Positions 44,201-53,297 of a DNA stretch of 64,000 bases are shown in pieces (the stretch's first letter is position 1; each line of letters begins with the position of its first letter). The translations under genes were made by a program, and so were the position numbers. Source of the DNA: Pseudomonadota bacterium (GTDB lineage: Bacteria > Pseudomonadota > Alphaproteobacteria > Rhizobiales > Devosiaceae); NCBI GenBank assembly GCA_023393475.1, contig JAEWLC010000030.1:62001-126000 (forward strand), read 5' to 3'. Under the pieces are notes generated by a model that saw only the letters and a list, made by a program, of their open reading frames with translations, was not told where the DNA came from and searched no databases.

Positions 44201-44292
44201 TGCAATAACTCGGCTGGCGAGGGATAACGCGCCGAGACTAGCCGCTCGCGGTGGTCGCGGCCATGCCCCGTTCGATCAAGCCTTGCGACGGA

Positions 44293-44808
44293 CTACTTCA
44301 GCAGCCACCAGTCGGCGCTCAGCGAATCCTGCTGGATCGTGCTGGCCTGCAGCTTGCCCTCGGCGACGTTGATGTAAAGGTCCGGGTTGGCGGCGTTGCG
44401 GAAGCGCACGTAGAAGCCCTTGCCGATAGGCTCCATGGTCCACTGCGCCGACGGCGCATCGGGAGAAACGGCGCTGGCGGTCAGCGCGCCGGATTCGACG
44501 TTGAGGTACTGGTCCTGCTGCCAGACATTGCGGATGCGCACCCGCTGGCCCTCGATCGTGTCGATGGTCCACATCGAACTGACCCATTCGAGCTGGATCA
44601 CCGTATTCTGCAGCTTGCCGCCCTCGATGTTGAGGAAGGTGCTGGCGATCCAGCGGCTGCCGATCCGGACAGGAGGCGTCGCGACGACACGGGTCAACTC
44701 GGTCGGCTGGTCCTGGGCGAGGACGGCGCCGGGAGCGACCATTGTCGTGAGGGCAAGGGCAAGCCCCAGAACCGTCGCCCACGTTTTCGTCGGTTTATTC
44801 CTACGCAT
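44293..44808 (-). CDS. exported beta-trefoil (ricin-type lectin-like) protein
   Basis: A 171-residue protein with a signal peptide (VLGLALALTTMVAPGAVLAQD). The mature part has three internal repeats beginning FLNIEGGKLQ, YLNVESGALT and YINVAEGKLQ, each followed after about 15 residues by S-x-x-W. A threefold repeat of about 45 residues is the pattern of a beta-trefoil, so carbohydrate binding is likely but unproven. The ATG at 44808 is after GGGGGATCGG. It lies directly downstream of purQ on the same strand and is probably unrelated to purines. Confidence 0.65.
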   Translation of the reverse strand: MRRNKPTKTWATVLGLALALTTMVAPGAVLAQDQPTELTRVVATPPVRIGSRWIASTFLNIEGGKLQNTVIQLEWVSSMWTIDTIEGQRVRIRNVWQQDQYLNVESGALTASAVSPDAPSAQWTMEPIGKGFYVRFRNAANPDLYINVAEGKLQASTIQQDSLSADWWLLK

Positions 44809-44846
44809 GCGTCCGATCCCCCCGCCTCAATGTGGCAAAGTGAATG

Positions 44847-45509
44847 CTATGCTGCCAGAAGCCCGGCGAATAGTGCCCGGCCGTCGGTGCCGCCATGCGC
44901 GGACTCGATCAGGTTCTCGGGGTGGGGCATCAGGCCCAGCACGTTCTTTTCGGCGTTCAGCACGCCGGCGATGTCGTTGATCGAGCCGTTCGGATTCGTG
45001 CCCTCGGCATAGCGGAATGCGACCTGCCCATTGCCTTCGATCGCCTTCAGCGTCTCGGCATCGGCGAAATAGTTGCCGTCGTGGTGGGCGACCGGGCAGC
45101 TGATCACCTGGCCAGGTGCATAGCCGCGGGTGAAGGCGGTGTCGGCATTGGCAACCGACAGGCGCACTTCGCGGCAGACGAACTTCAGCGATGCGTTGCG
45201 CATCAGCACGCCCGGCACCAGCCCGGCCTCGCTGAGAATCTGGAAGCCGTTGCAGACGCCCATCACCTTGACGCCCTGTGCGGCGCGCTCGCGTATCGTC
45301 TGCATCACCGGCGAACGGGCGGCAATGGCGCCAACGCGCAGGTAGTCGCCGTAGGAAAAGCCGCCGGGAATGACGATCAGGTCGACCTTGGGGATCTCGG
45401 CGTCCTTGTGCCACACGATGGCGGGCGCCTCACCGCCGATCTTGGTCAGCGCAGCGATCATGTCGCGATCGCGGTTGAGACCGGGGAACACGACAACAGC
45501 GGCTTTCAT
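44847..45509 (-). CDS. purQ: phosphoribosylformylglycinamidine synthase, glutaminase subunit
   Basis: PurQ supplies ammonia from glutamine to PurL. The 220-residue class I amidotransferase has VVVFPGLNRDRDM, DLIVIPGGFSYGDYLRVGAIAA, the nucleophile elbow MGVCNGFQILSEAGL and the C-terminal HPENL with the catalytic His and Glu. The ATG at 45509 follows GGAG by 7 bases. It is separated from purS by an acyltransferase gene, an opposite-strand glycosyltransferase gene and two micropeptide frames. Confidence 0.97.
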   Translation of the reverse strand: MKAAVVVFPGLNRDRDMIAALTKIGGEAPAIVWHKDAEIPKVDLIVIPGGFSYGDYLRVGAIAARSPVMQTIRERAAQGVKVMGVCNGFQILSEAGLVPGVLMRNASLKFVCREVRLSVANADTAFTRGYAPGQVISCPVAHHDGNYFADAETLKAIEGNGQVAFRYAEGTNPNGSINDIAGVLNAEKNVLGLMPHPENLIESAHGGTDGRALFAGLLAA

Positions 45510-45591
45510 CGGCAGCTCCAATGACGGGATGCCGATCCTTTGATGAGTCTTGGTGGCAAAAGCAAGGGCAGTTGGCCCCGGCGCCTGTGGG

Positions 45592-46680
45592 TTACTCGGC
45601 CGGAACGACCGCCGGGCGCTTCATATGGCCGAGACTGCCGGGTGTGCCGGGGATATGTGCCCAGGCCGGACGTTCGAACAGGAACCGGCCGTAGCCCGTC
45701 TTCTCGATCAGCCAGTAGAGGATGAGCGGCGAGACGAGGGCGACGGTCATCACCATCACGCTCACGAGGCTCACGTCGGTGGCGCCGGTCTTGAGGATGA
45801 TCAGCCGGCTTGCCGCCATCGGGATCGAAAAGCTCAGGTAGACAACGATCGAATGCTCGCCCAGCCAGCGCAGCCAGCCCATGTGCGGCAGCCGGATCAG
45901 CAGCGCGGCGGTGAGGCAGACGAGCAGCGAGCCGGCAAAGCCGAGCGCCAGGTGGACGAAGGGCAGGGCGGCGTAACCCATGGTGATGCCGCGCGGATGC
46001 AGTTCGGAGCCGCCGGCAAAGACCAGGATGCCCTCGATCAACGCGTAGCAGGCAAGCGCGATGACCGCGGGCACGACATGGTGCTGCGCGGATTCGACGA
46101 TCCGGAACACCATCGGCGCGAAGGCGTAACCCGCGTAGAAGTAGACGAAATACATGGCGAAGTGATCGACCAGCGCGATGTGCGTCTGGACCTGCACCAC
46201 CTGCAGCGCCACGCCGATCGCGAGGGCCAGCCAGTGCGGTACCTTCAGGCTGTAGAAGAGCTTGGCGACCAGCGAGTACACCGCCAGCATGTAGATGAAC
46301 CACAGCACGCCATAGGGTTCGATCACGGCCAACCCGACCTGGCCGATCGCCGCCCCGACATCGCCGGTACCGAGCCCGACCTTGAAGGCGATCTGCAGCA
46401 CGGCCCAGAGAAGATAGAAGTAGAGGTAGTGGACGATCCGGCGGTCGGCATAGTGCGCCCACGGTCGGGCGATCACCTGTCCGAGGAACAGGCCCGAGAT
46501 CAGGAAGAACTCCGGCATGCGGAAGGGGGTAGCCCAGCCGATGATGTAGTGGAGTACGCCGGTGCCGTTCAGGTCCTCGCCGACACCATAGGCGGAGTGC
46601 ATCATCACCACGAGGATGATCGATAGGCCCTTGGCGGCGTCGACCCAATCAAGGCGGTCGTGAGCGATATTTCCAGACAT
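45592..46680 (-). CDS. acyltransferase-3 family membrane protein
   Basis: A 362-residue membrane protein with about ten hydrophobic segments, starting DRLDWVDAAKGLSIILVVMMH (the motif with the conserved His) and containing FRMPEFFLISGLFLG. Such proteins O-acylate cell-surface sugars or glycolipids. It is divergent from a glycosyltransferase gene, and the region between them carries two TTAACCAT boxes, so both may be CtrA-controlled and act on the same surface glycan. GGAG precedes the ATG at 46680. Confidence 0.85.
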   Translation of the reverse strand: MSGNIAHDRLDWVDAAKGLSIILVVMMHSAYGVGEDLNGTGVLHYIIGWATPFRMPEFFLISGLFLGQVIARPWAHYADRRIVHYLYFYLLWAVLQIAFKVGLGTGDVGAAIGQVGLAVIEPYGVLWFIYMLAVYSLVAKLFYSLKVPHWLALAIGVALQVVQVQTHIALVDHFAMYFVYFYAGYAFAPMVFRIVESAQHHVVPAVIALACYALIEGILVFAGGSELHPRGITMGYAALPFVHLALGFAGSLLVCLTAALLIRLPHMGWLRWLGEHSIVVYLSFSIPMAASRLIILKTGATDVSLVSVMVMTVALVSPLILYWLIEKTGYGRFLFERPAWAHIPGTPGSLGHMKRPAVVPAE

Positions 46681-46707
46681 GACGATGCTCCAGGCCGCGC
46701 TGGCACC

Positions 46708-46768
46708 TTAACCATCGTCGCGTCACCCGGTTGGAAATGGTGAATTCAGCCTTAACCGACATGGTTAA
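46708..46768. promoter_or_regulatory. pair of CtrA-type boxes in divergent surface-glycan region
   Basis: TTAACCAT lies at 46708-46715 and its reverse complement ATGGTTAA at 46761-46768; the latter is part of a TTAACC-N5-GGTTAA dyad (46752-46768). TTAACCAT is a known CtrA half-site in alphaproteobacteria. The boxes lie between the acyltransferase and glycosyltransferase starts. Confidence 0.45.
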
Positions 46769-46862
46769 CGCGTTCCAAACCGGGGCAAATCCGTAGTTGG
46801 TGCGGCCCGGAAGTTTTCTGCTATGCAGCGGCGACAGGTTGCCGGTGGCGGAAGGGTATCAA

Positions 46863-47843
46863 GTGACACGTATCGTCGGGTTCGTGCTGGTGCAGAACGA
46901 AGAGAGCTTCGTCACCTGGGCGATCAGCAATGTGCTCGAGTTCTGCGACGAGATCATCGTGATGGAGAACAACTCGACGGACGCGACCTGGGAGCGGATC
47001 GAGGCGCTGGCGGCGCGGCACCCCAAGATCAGGGCGCATCGCGTCGCGAATGCCGGCCGGACCAACGAGTACGCCGTGCCCTTCGTGGGGCAGGATGTCT
47101 GGCTGTTCGGGGTCGATGGCGACGAGATCTACGATCCGCTTGGGCTCGCCCGCTTCCGCAAGCGCGTGCTCGAGGGCGAGTTCCGGACGGCCCGCGAGAT
47201 TCGCGGCCACACCGTCCATGCCCGGACCATTGACCTCGACGCGCAGTCGGCCACCGGCTTCGTCACGCCGGCTGCCAAGGCGGCAACCAAGTTCTACTAC
47301 GCGGGAGCAATCGATAGCTGGCACGCCAATACCCAGCGGCTACACGGCAGGCCGGTCTACAAGGAAGGCTGGGAGGCGGCCGAGCGGGTGCATCTGGCGG
47401 CGACGCAAAGCTGGGAGGAAGCCGACCTCCGGATGCTCCACCTCTGCTTCTTCCCGCGCTCGACGATCAACCCCGACGTCGCCGTGCGCCAGAACATCAC
47501 CGACCGCAGCTTCCGCAACATATGGCGGCGGCCGGTGTTCTCGATGCTCGAGGCGCTGGGGCTCGGTCGCGGGCGTGTCGGCGAGTATGTCCGCCGGCTC
47601 GCTGGTATTCGCAAGCCGCAGCACTACGCGGTGGGGGATATTGAGGAGCGCTCGATCGCCGGCTTTGGGCGGCCAGCCGATTTTGGCTTGCCGGGCGCGG
47701 AGGCGGTTGAGCGTCAGATAGCCGAAATAACGGAGCGACGGCGCGCCGATCCTGCCGAACTGGTCAGAACGGCAGAGAAGCGTGTGTCGCGAGCAGCATC
47801 CCGACGGACAGGAAGAACAGGGCGGACAGGGAAAACGTCTTGA
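46863..47843 (+). CDS. glycosyltransferase family 2-like protein
   Basis: A 326-residue GT-A type enzyme: RIVGFVLVQNEESFVTWAISNVLEFCDEIIVMENNS (nucleotide-binding strand) and WLFGVDGDEIYDP, which has the DxD-type site. No membrane segment is seen. GTG at 46863 is used because GGAAGGG lies upstream and the domain begins there; an ATG-less frame extends to 46797. The C-terminal ~25 residues are low-complexity Arg/Thr/Gly and overlap, in antisense, the micropeptide frame at 47764-47847. The substrate is unknown. Confidence 0.78.
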   Translation: MTRIVGFVLVQNEESFVTWAISNVLEFCDEIIVMENNSTDATWERIEALAARHPKIRAHRVANAGRTNEYAVPFVGQDVWLFGVDGDEIYDPLGLARFRKRVLEGEFRTAREIRGHTVHARTIDLDAQSATGFVTPAAKAATKFYYAGAIDSWHANTQRLHGRPVYKEGWEAAERVHLAATQSWEEADLRMLHLCFFPRSTINPDVAVRQNITDRSFRNIWRRPVFSMLEALGLGRGRVGEYVRRLAGIRKPQHYAVGDIEERSIAGFGRPADFGLPGAEAVERQIAEITERRRADPAELVRTAEKRVSRAASRRTGRTGRTGKTS

Positions 47844-47847
47844 TCAT
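47764..47847 (-). CDS. 27-residue hydrophobic micropeptide A
   Basis: A short frame from ATG (47847) to TGA (47764). The peptide begins MIKTFSLSALFFLS, has one hydrophobic stretch and ends ASLPF. It matches micropeptide B at 16 of 27 residues, and 7 codons differ only synonymously, which is hard to explain unless both are translated. It has one possible membrane helix and a short Lys-containing N-terminus. It overlaps the 3' end of the glycosyltransferase gene in antisense by 80 bases. No strong ribosome-binding site is seen; a GGCGCC-AAGG-GGCGCC hairpin lies 9 bases before the ATG. Function unknown. Confidence 0.6.
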   Translation of the reverse strand: MIKTFSLSALFFLSVGMLLATHASLPF

Positions 47848-47856
47848 TTCGGGTAT

Positions 47857-47872
47857 GGCGCCCCTTGGCGCC
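47857..47872 (-). promoter_or_regulatory. hairpin before micropeptide A
   Basis: GGCGCC, a 4-base loop and GGCGCC form a stem 9 bases before the ATG of micropeptide A. AAGGGG, the only Shine-Dalgarno-like sequence, lies within it, so the stem could hide the ribosome-binding site. Confidence 0.3.
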
Positions 47873-48100
47873 CGGCTATTCGAGTAATGGAAAAGGCTTG
47901 CGCGGCATGTTCCGCGCCGTTCGTCGCTCCAATGCACCCAAACGGCTGAACGGAGTCTGAACTGGCACGGTTAACACCGGTCAGTGATGCAAAGCTGCGG
48001 CAGATTCGTGGCCGAGACCGCCCGGGCGCAGTGCGACTTTCGACGCAGCGCCGTCAGGTGGCCGAAAAGCCACTAGTGCCTTTCCGGGGTGACCGGTGGC

Positions 48101-48184
48101 TCAGACTGGAACGGAAGCGTAAGCCGCGAAAAGCAACCCGAGCGCCAGGAAGAAGGCGATCGACAGCGAGAATGTCTTGAGCAT
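48101..48184 (-). CDS. 27-residue hydrophobic micropeptide B
   Basis: A short frame from ATG (48184) to TGA (48101), 63 bases after the purS stop on the same strand. The peptide begins MLKTFSLSIAFFLA, contains one hydrophobic stretch and ends ASVPV. Its paralogue A lies 253 bases further on. Identical length, shared stop position and mostly synonymous or conservative differences support both as real genes. No strong ribosome-binding site is visible, so it may depend on translation of purS or on a leaderless transcript. Function unknown; likely a small inner-membrane protein. Confidence 0.6.
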   Translation of the reverse strand: MLKTFSLSIAFFLALGLLFAAYASVPV

Positions 48185-48247
48185 CGGATTGGTCTTTGCT
48201 GGTACTGGCTCATTTACGCGAGCGGCCCGTACCTTAGTCGGTGAATC

Positions 48248-48490
48248 TTAAGGCGTGATTTCGATCGTGTAGTTTTCGATGACCGTGTTGGCGAGCAGCT
48301 TCTCGCACATCGCACGCACGTTGGTCTCGGCCTGTGACGGATCGGCATCACCGAGGTCGAGGTCAAATACCTTGCCCTGCCGGACCGTGCCGACACCGTC
48401 GAAGCCGAGGCTTTTCAGCGAGCCCTGGATGGCCTGGCCCTGGGGGTCGAGGACGCCGGACTTGAGCGTGACGGTGACGCGCGCTTTCAT
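48248..48490 (-). CDS. purS: phosphoribosylformylglycinamidine synthase subunit PurS
   Basis: An 80-residue protein that forms the structural dimer linking PurL and PurQ. It reads MKARVTVTLKSGVLDPQGQAI, then LGFDGVGTVRQGKVFDLDL and VIENYTIEITP, the normal PurS pattern. It follows purC by 46 bases, with a hairpin in between. Confidence 0.96.
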   Translation of the reverse strand: MKARVTVTLKSGVLDPQGQAIQGSLKSLGFDGVGTVRQGKVFDLDLGDADPSQAETNVRAMCEKLLANTVIENYTIEITP

Positions 48491-48508
48491 CGAATTTCCC
48501 GAAAGAGG

Positions 48509-48528
48509 GCGGGGCCATCCGGCCCCGC
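48509..48528 (-). promoter_or_regulatory. purC-purS intergenic hairpin
   Basis: GCGGGGCC, an ATCC loop and GGCCCCGC form an 8-bp perfect stem in the 46-base gap between purC and purS. With CCCTCTTTC after it on the minus strand, it may partly terminate or set the ratio of the two mRNAs. Confidence 0.45.
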
Positions 48529-48536
48529 TGGTTGCG

Positions 48537-49301
48537 CTATTGCACGAGTCGCGGGCCAGTGGTCAACGCGTTGTCGGTTTCCACCAGAATCCCGAGGCGC
48601 TGGGCCACTTCGCGGTAGGCATCGACGAGGCCGCCAAGGTTCTCGCGGAAGCGGTCCTTGTCGAGCTTGTTGCGGGTCTTGATGTCCCACAGGCGGCAAT
48701 TGTCCGGGCTGATCTCGTCGGCCAGCACGATGCGCATCAGGTCGCCGTCATAGAGCCGGCCGCATTCGATCTTGAAGTCGACGAGCTGGATGCCGACGCC
48801 CATGAACAGGCCGGTGAGGAAGTCGTTGACGCGGATGGCCAGCGCCATGATGTCGTCGAGTTCCTGCGGCGTCGCCCAGCCGAAGGCAGTGATGTGCTCT
48901 TCCGAGACCATCGGATCGTTGAGAGCGTCGTCCTTGTAATAGAACTCGATGATCGAGCGGGGCAGCTGCGTGCCGGGCTCGAGGCCGAGGCGCTTGGTCA
49001 GCGAGCCGGCGGCCACATTACGGACCACTACCTCGAGCGGAATGATCTCGACTTCCTTGATCAGCTGCTCGCGCATGTTGAGGCGGCGGATGAAGTGGGT
49101 CGGGATGCCGAGGCCGTTGAGCTTCGAGAAGATGAACTCGGAGATCCGGTTGTTCAGGACGCCCTTGCCGTCGATGATCTCATGCTTGGCGCCGTTGCCG
49201 GCGGTCGCGTCATCCTTGAAATACTGGATCAGCGTGCCCGGCTCCGGGCCCTCGTAGAGGGTCTTGGCCTTGCCGTCATAGATCTTGCGGCGACGGTTCA
49301 T
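48537..49301 (-). CDS. purC: SAICAR synthetase
   Basis: PurC joins CAIR and aspartate to make SAICAR in purine synthesis. The 254-residue protein has the normal order of motifs: RRKIYDGKAKTLYEGPEPGTLIQYFKDDATA, VVVRNVAAGSLTKRLGLEPG, LVDFKIECGR and LADEISPDNCRLWD. The ATG at 49301 gives the usual N-terminus; the frame to 49415 lacks support. It begins the visible purC-purS unit and is divergent from the zeta-subunit gene. Confidence 0.97.
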   Translation of the reverse strand: MNRRRKIYDGKAKTLYEGPEPGTLIQYFKDDATAGNGAKHEIIDGKGVLNNRISEFIFSKLNGLGIPTHFIRRLNMREQLIKEVEIIPLEVVVRNVAAGSLTKRLGLEPGTQLPRSIIEFYYKDDALNDPMVSEEHITAFGWATPQELDDIMALAIRVNDFLTGLFMGVGIQLVDFKIECGRLYDGDLMRIVLADEISPDNCRLWDIKTRNKLDKDRFRENLGGLVDAYREVAQRLGILVETDNALTTGPRLVQ

Positions 49302-49547
49302 ATGAGCCCTGCCTCTCGGACAATGTGGGGAATTGCGGCCTAATGCGCCAAATCGGGCGCAAAAAGCAAGTTCTTTCGCCGGACGCGCGACGGTGGCATG
49401 AGTCGGTGGCTGCATCCTTTCACCGCCTTATCCGTTGCTTGGCTTGACCAAATGCCGCGACGGCAGCCGTTGATTTGGGTCGCCCGGCAGCTTATGTCGG
49501 AGCCAATAGAGGGCGCCCCGCGAGCGGGCCAATAAGCGGAGAGAATC

Positions 49548-49871
49548 ATGTCGGGTTTCAGCGATCGCGAAAAAGGCCAGGAAGCCAAGTTCGCCCACGA
49601 CTCGGAACTGCGCTTCAAGGCGGAGGCACGTCGCAACAAGCTGCTCGGGCTGTGGGCCGCCGAGCACATGGGCCTCAGCGAAGAGCACGCCAAGCAGTAT
49701 GCCGCCGAAGTGGTGGCCTCGGACTTCGAGGAAGCCGGCGACGAGGACGTGTTCCGCAAGATTTCCGGTGATCTCAAGGCGAAGGGCGCCTCGGTGTCCG
49801 ACGACATGATTCGCCAGAAGATGGCCGAACTGGTCGGCGTCGCGCGCGAGCAGGTCCTCGGCGAGGGCTGA
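49548..49871 (+). CDS. DUF1476 / F1-ATPase inhibitor zeta-type protein
   Basis: A 107-residue soluble helical protein: GFSDREKGQEAKFAHDSELRFKAEARRNKLLGLWAAEHMG at the start, then IRQKMAELVGVA. This is the DUF1476 family; its Paracoccus member is the zeta inhibitor of the F1-ATPase. It is restricted to alphaproteobacteria and often lies by purC, as here. GGAGAGAATC precedes the ATG at 49548. Confidence 0.9.
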   Translation: MSGFSDREKGQEAKFAHDSELRFKAEARRNKLLGLWAAEHMGLSEEHAKQYAAEVVASDFEEAGDEDVFRKISGDLKAKGASVSDDMIRQKMAELVGVAREQVLGEG

Positions 49872-49896
49872 TTCCAGCAAGAACTGAGAATTCAGG

Positions 49897-49935
49897 GACC
49901 GGGGGAGCGGCGGAGCGCCGTTCCCCCGGTCTTTT
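49897..49935. terminator. bidirectional terminator between zeta-subunit gene and metY-like gene
   Basis: A 16-bp stem (one G-T pair) with a GAG loop begins GACCGGGGGA and closes TCCCCCGGTC, followed by TTTT. Convergent genes stop on both sides, so it can serve both. Confidence 0.93.
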
Positions 49936-49937
49936 CG

Positions 49938-51254
49938 TTATTCGGCGGCAGCTGCCTGCACGCCCGAGGCCTTCAGGGCCTGGTCGAGGTCGGCGAGGAT
50001 GTCGTCGATATGCTCGATGCCGATGGCGAGGCGGACGTAGCCGGGTGTCACGCCGGCCGACAGCTGCTCGGCGGACGAGAGCTGCGAGTGCGTGGTCGTC
50101 GCCGGGTGGATGGCGAGCGAGCGGGCGTCACCGATGTTGGCAGCGTGGTAGAAGAGCTGCAGTGAATCGATGAAGCGGGCGCCCGCCTCGCGGCCATTGG
50201 CCAGCTCGAAGCCGATCAGCGCGCCATAGCCGCGCTTCAGGTACTTGTCGGCAGTCGCCTTCTTGTCGCCCGTCTGCAGGCTCGGGTAGTTGACCGATAC
50301 GATCTCCGGTCGCTTCTGCAGCCACTCGGCCACCTTGCGGCCATTCTCGAAGTGCCGGTCGACACGCAGCGCCAGGGTCTCGATGCCCTGGATGGTGAGG
50401 AAGGCGTTGAACGGCGACAGCGCCGCGCCCTGCGTGCGGAGCAGGGTCGTACGGGCCTTGAGGATATAGGCGATCGGACCAAGCGGCTTCGCCGCCTCGA
50501 CCCACACCGCGCCGTGATAGGCCTGGTCCGGTGTGTTCAGCAGCGGCTGGCGTTCGGGCTTCGCTGCCCAGTCGAAATTGCCGCCGTCGACGATCAGGCC
50601 GCCGATCGAGTTGCCGTGGCCGCCGAGATACTTGGTCGAGGAATACACCACCACAGCCGCGCCATGTTCGAACGGGCGGGCGGTCAGCGGAGCGGCCGTG
50701 TTATCGACGATCAGCGGAATGCCGAACTCGCGACCGACGGAGGCGATCTCGCCGATCTTCAGCACCGCCAGCTTGGGGTTCGGCAGCGTCTCGGCATAGT
50801 AGGCGCGGGTCTTGTCGTCCGTGGCGCGGCGGAAGTTCTCCGGGTCGGACGGGTCGACGAAGCGCGCCTCGATACCGGCTTCCCGAAGGGTGTTCTTGAA
50901 CAGGTTGTAGGTGCCGCCATAGAGGTCGGTCGAAGCGACGATGTTGTCGCCGGCGACGGCGAGGTTCTGTACCGAATAGGCGGTCGCTGCCTGTCCGGAG
51001 GCCACGGCCAGCGCGGCTGCGCCGCCCTCGAGGGCCGCGACGCGCTTCTCGAGCACGTCGGTCGTCGGGTTCCCGAGCCGGGTATAGATGTTACCCAGCT
51101 GCTTGAGCGCGAACAGGTCCGCCGCGTGCTCGCTGCTCTCGAACTGATATGACGTGGTCTGGTAGATCGGAACCGCAACCGCACCGGTCGCGGGATCGGA
51201 ACGCCAGCCGGCGTGCAGGCCCTGGGTTTCGGGATTCTTGCTGTTTACTGACAT
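49938..51254 (-). CDS. O-acetylhomoserine aminocarboxypropyltransferase (MetY type)
   Basis: A 438-residue PLP enzyme of the Cys/Met metabolism family, making homocysteine (or cysteine) from an O-acyl amino acid and sulfide. The PLP lysine is K208 in VVVYSSTKYLGGHG. The inserts and length fit O-acetylhomoserine sulfhydrylase more than cystathionine gamma-synthase (about 380 residues); cysteine synthesis from O-acetylserine cannot be excluded. The ATG at 51254 follows GAGGCAGAG. No SAM riboswitch is visible upstream. Confidence 0.88.
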   Translation of the reverse strand: MSVNSKNPETQGLHAGWRSDPATGAVAVPIYQTTSYQFESSEHAADLFALKQLGNIYTRLGNPTTDVLEKRVAALEGGAAALAVASGQAATAYSVQNLAVAGDNIVASTDLYGGTYNLFKNTLREAGIEARFVDPSDPENFRRATDDKTRAYYAETLPNPKLAVLKIGEIASVGREFGIPLIVDNTAAPLTARPFEHGAAVVVYSSTKYLGGHGNSIGGLIVDGGNFDWAAKPERQPLLNTPDQAYHGAVWVEAAKPLGPIAYILKARTTLLRTQGAALSPFNAFLTIQGIETLALRVDRHFENGRKVAEWLQKRPEIVSVNYPSLQTGDKKATADKYLKRGYGALIGFELANGREAGARFIDSLQLFYHAANIGDARSLAIHPATTTHSQLSSAEQLSAGVTPGYVRLAIGIEHIDDILADLDQALKASGVQAAAAE

Positions 51255-51392
51255 CTCTGCCTCTTTCTAGCCCCTCGCAAAGGCGGCATCCTAGGCGAGC
51301 AACCATGATCAGGGCCAGACCAAAGCTGCCAAAGTTGGGGAGGTGGCGCGGAAGAGTTTTCGACGCCGTCCACAAATCGTGGAACGGCGGGG

Positions 51393-51940
51393 TCAGATCC
51401 GCTGCATCAGCCGGGTGAACATCAGCAGCCCCTCGGGCCACGGACCGTGGCCGGATGCGGTGTTGATGTGGCCCGCGTCGCCGGCGAAATGCAGTTCTGA
51501 ACCCCAGCCGGCCGCCATCTGGGCGGCGCGCTCCAGCGACACCAGCTCGTCGTTGTTCGAAACAACCAGCAGCGAGGGGAAGGGCAGGGGATCGAGCGGC
51601 ACGTTGGCAAAGCTCTGCGCCTCGCGCGGGATCGTCTTGCCCTCGTGATCGGGCGGCGAAACGAGGAACGCCCCCTTCGCCTTGCCCTTGGGCAGGCGCG
51701 GCGCGGCATGGACCAGCGCTGACACTGCGAGCGAGTGGGCGATCAGCACCACCGGCTTTTCCGCCAGCTCTACCGCCTCGACGATAGCGGCCGTCCAGTC
51801 GCGGATGTCGGGGTTGTCCCATTCTTCCTGCTCGACGATCCGGCCGGTCGAGAACCTCTCGGCCCAGCGCCGTTGCCAGTGACCGGCGCCGGAATTGCCG
51901 AGGCCCGGCAGGATCAGGACACTTGCGTCGGCGATACGCA

Positions 51941-51941
<1 letters not shown>
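51393..51941 (-). CDS. RBBP9/YdeN-family serine hydrolase
   Basis: A 182-residue small alpha/beta hydrolase: VLILPGLGNSGAGHWQRRWAERF at the start, VVLIAHSLAVSALVH with the nucleophile Ser, and FAGDAGHINTASGHGPWPEG with the catalytic His. The family has unknown substrates. Its ATG overlaps the purB stop by one base (TGATG), so it is translated with purB. Confidence 0.85.
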
Positions 51942-53263
<1,322 letters not shown>

Positions 53264-53297
53264 AGGCTTATGGCTCGTTGTTCGCGTAACGGATGCG

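Noticed and set aside
51255..51392. SAM riboswitch before the MetY-like gene
   Set aside because: Some alphaproteobacterial methionine genes carry SAM-II riboswitches, so I looked for one, but the conserved core and pseudoknot sequences are not present.
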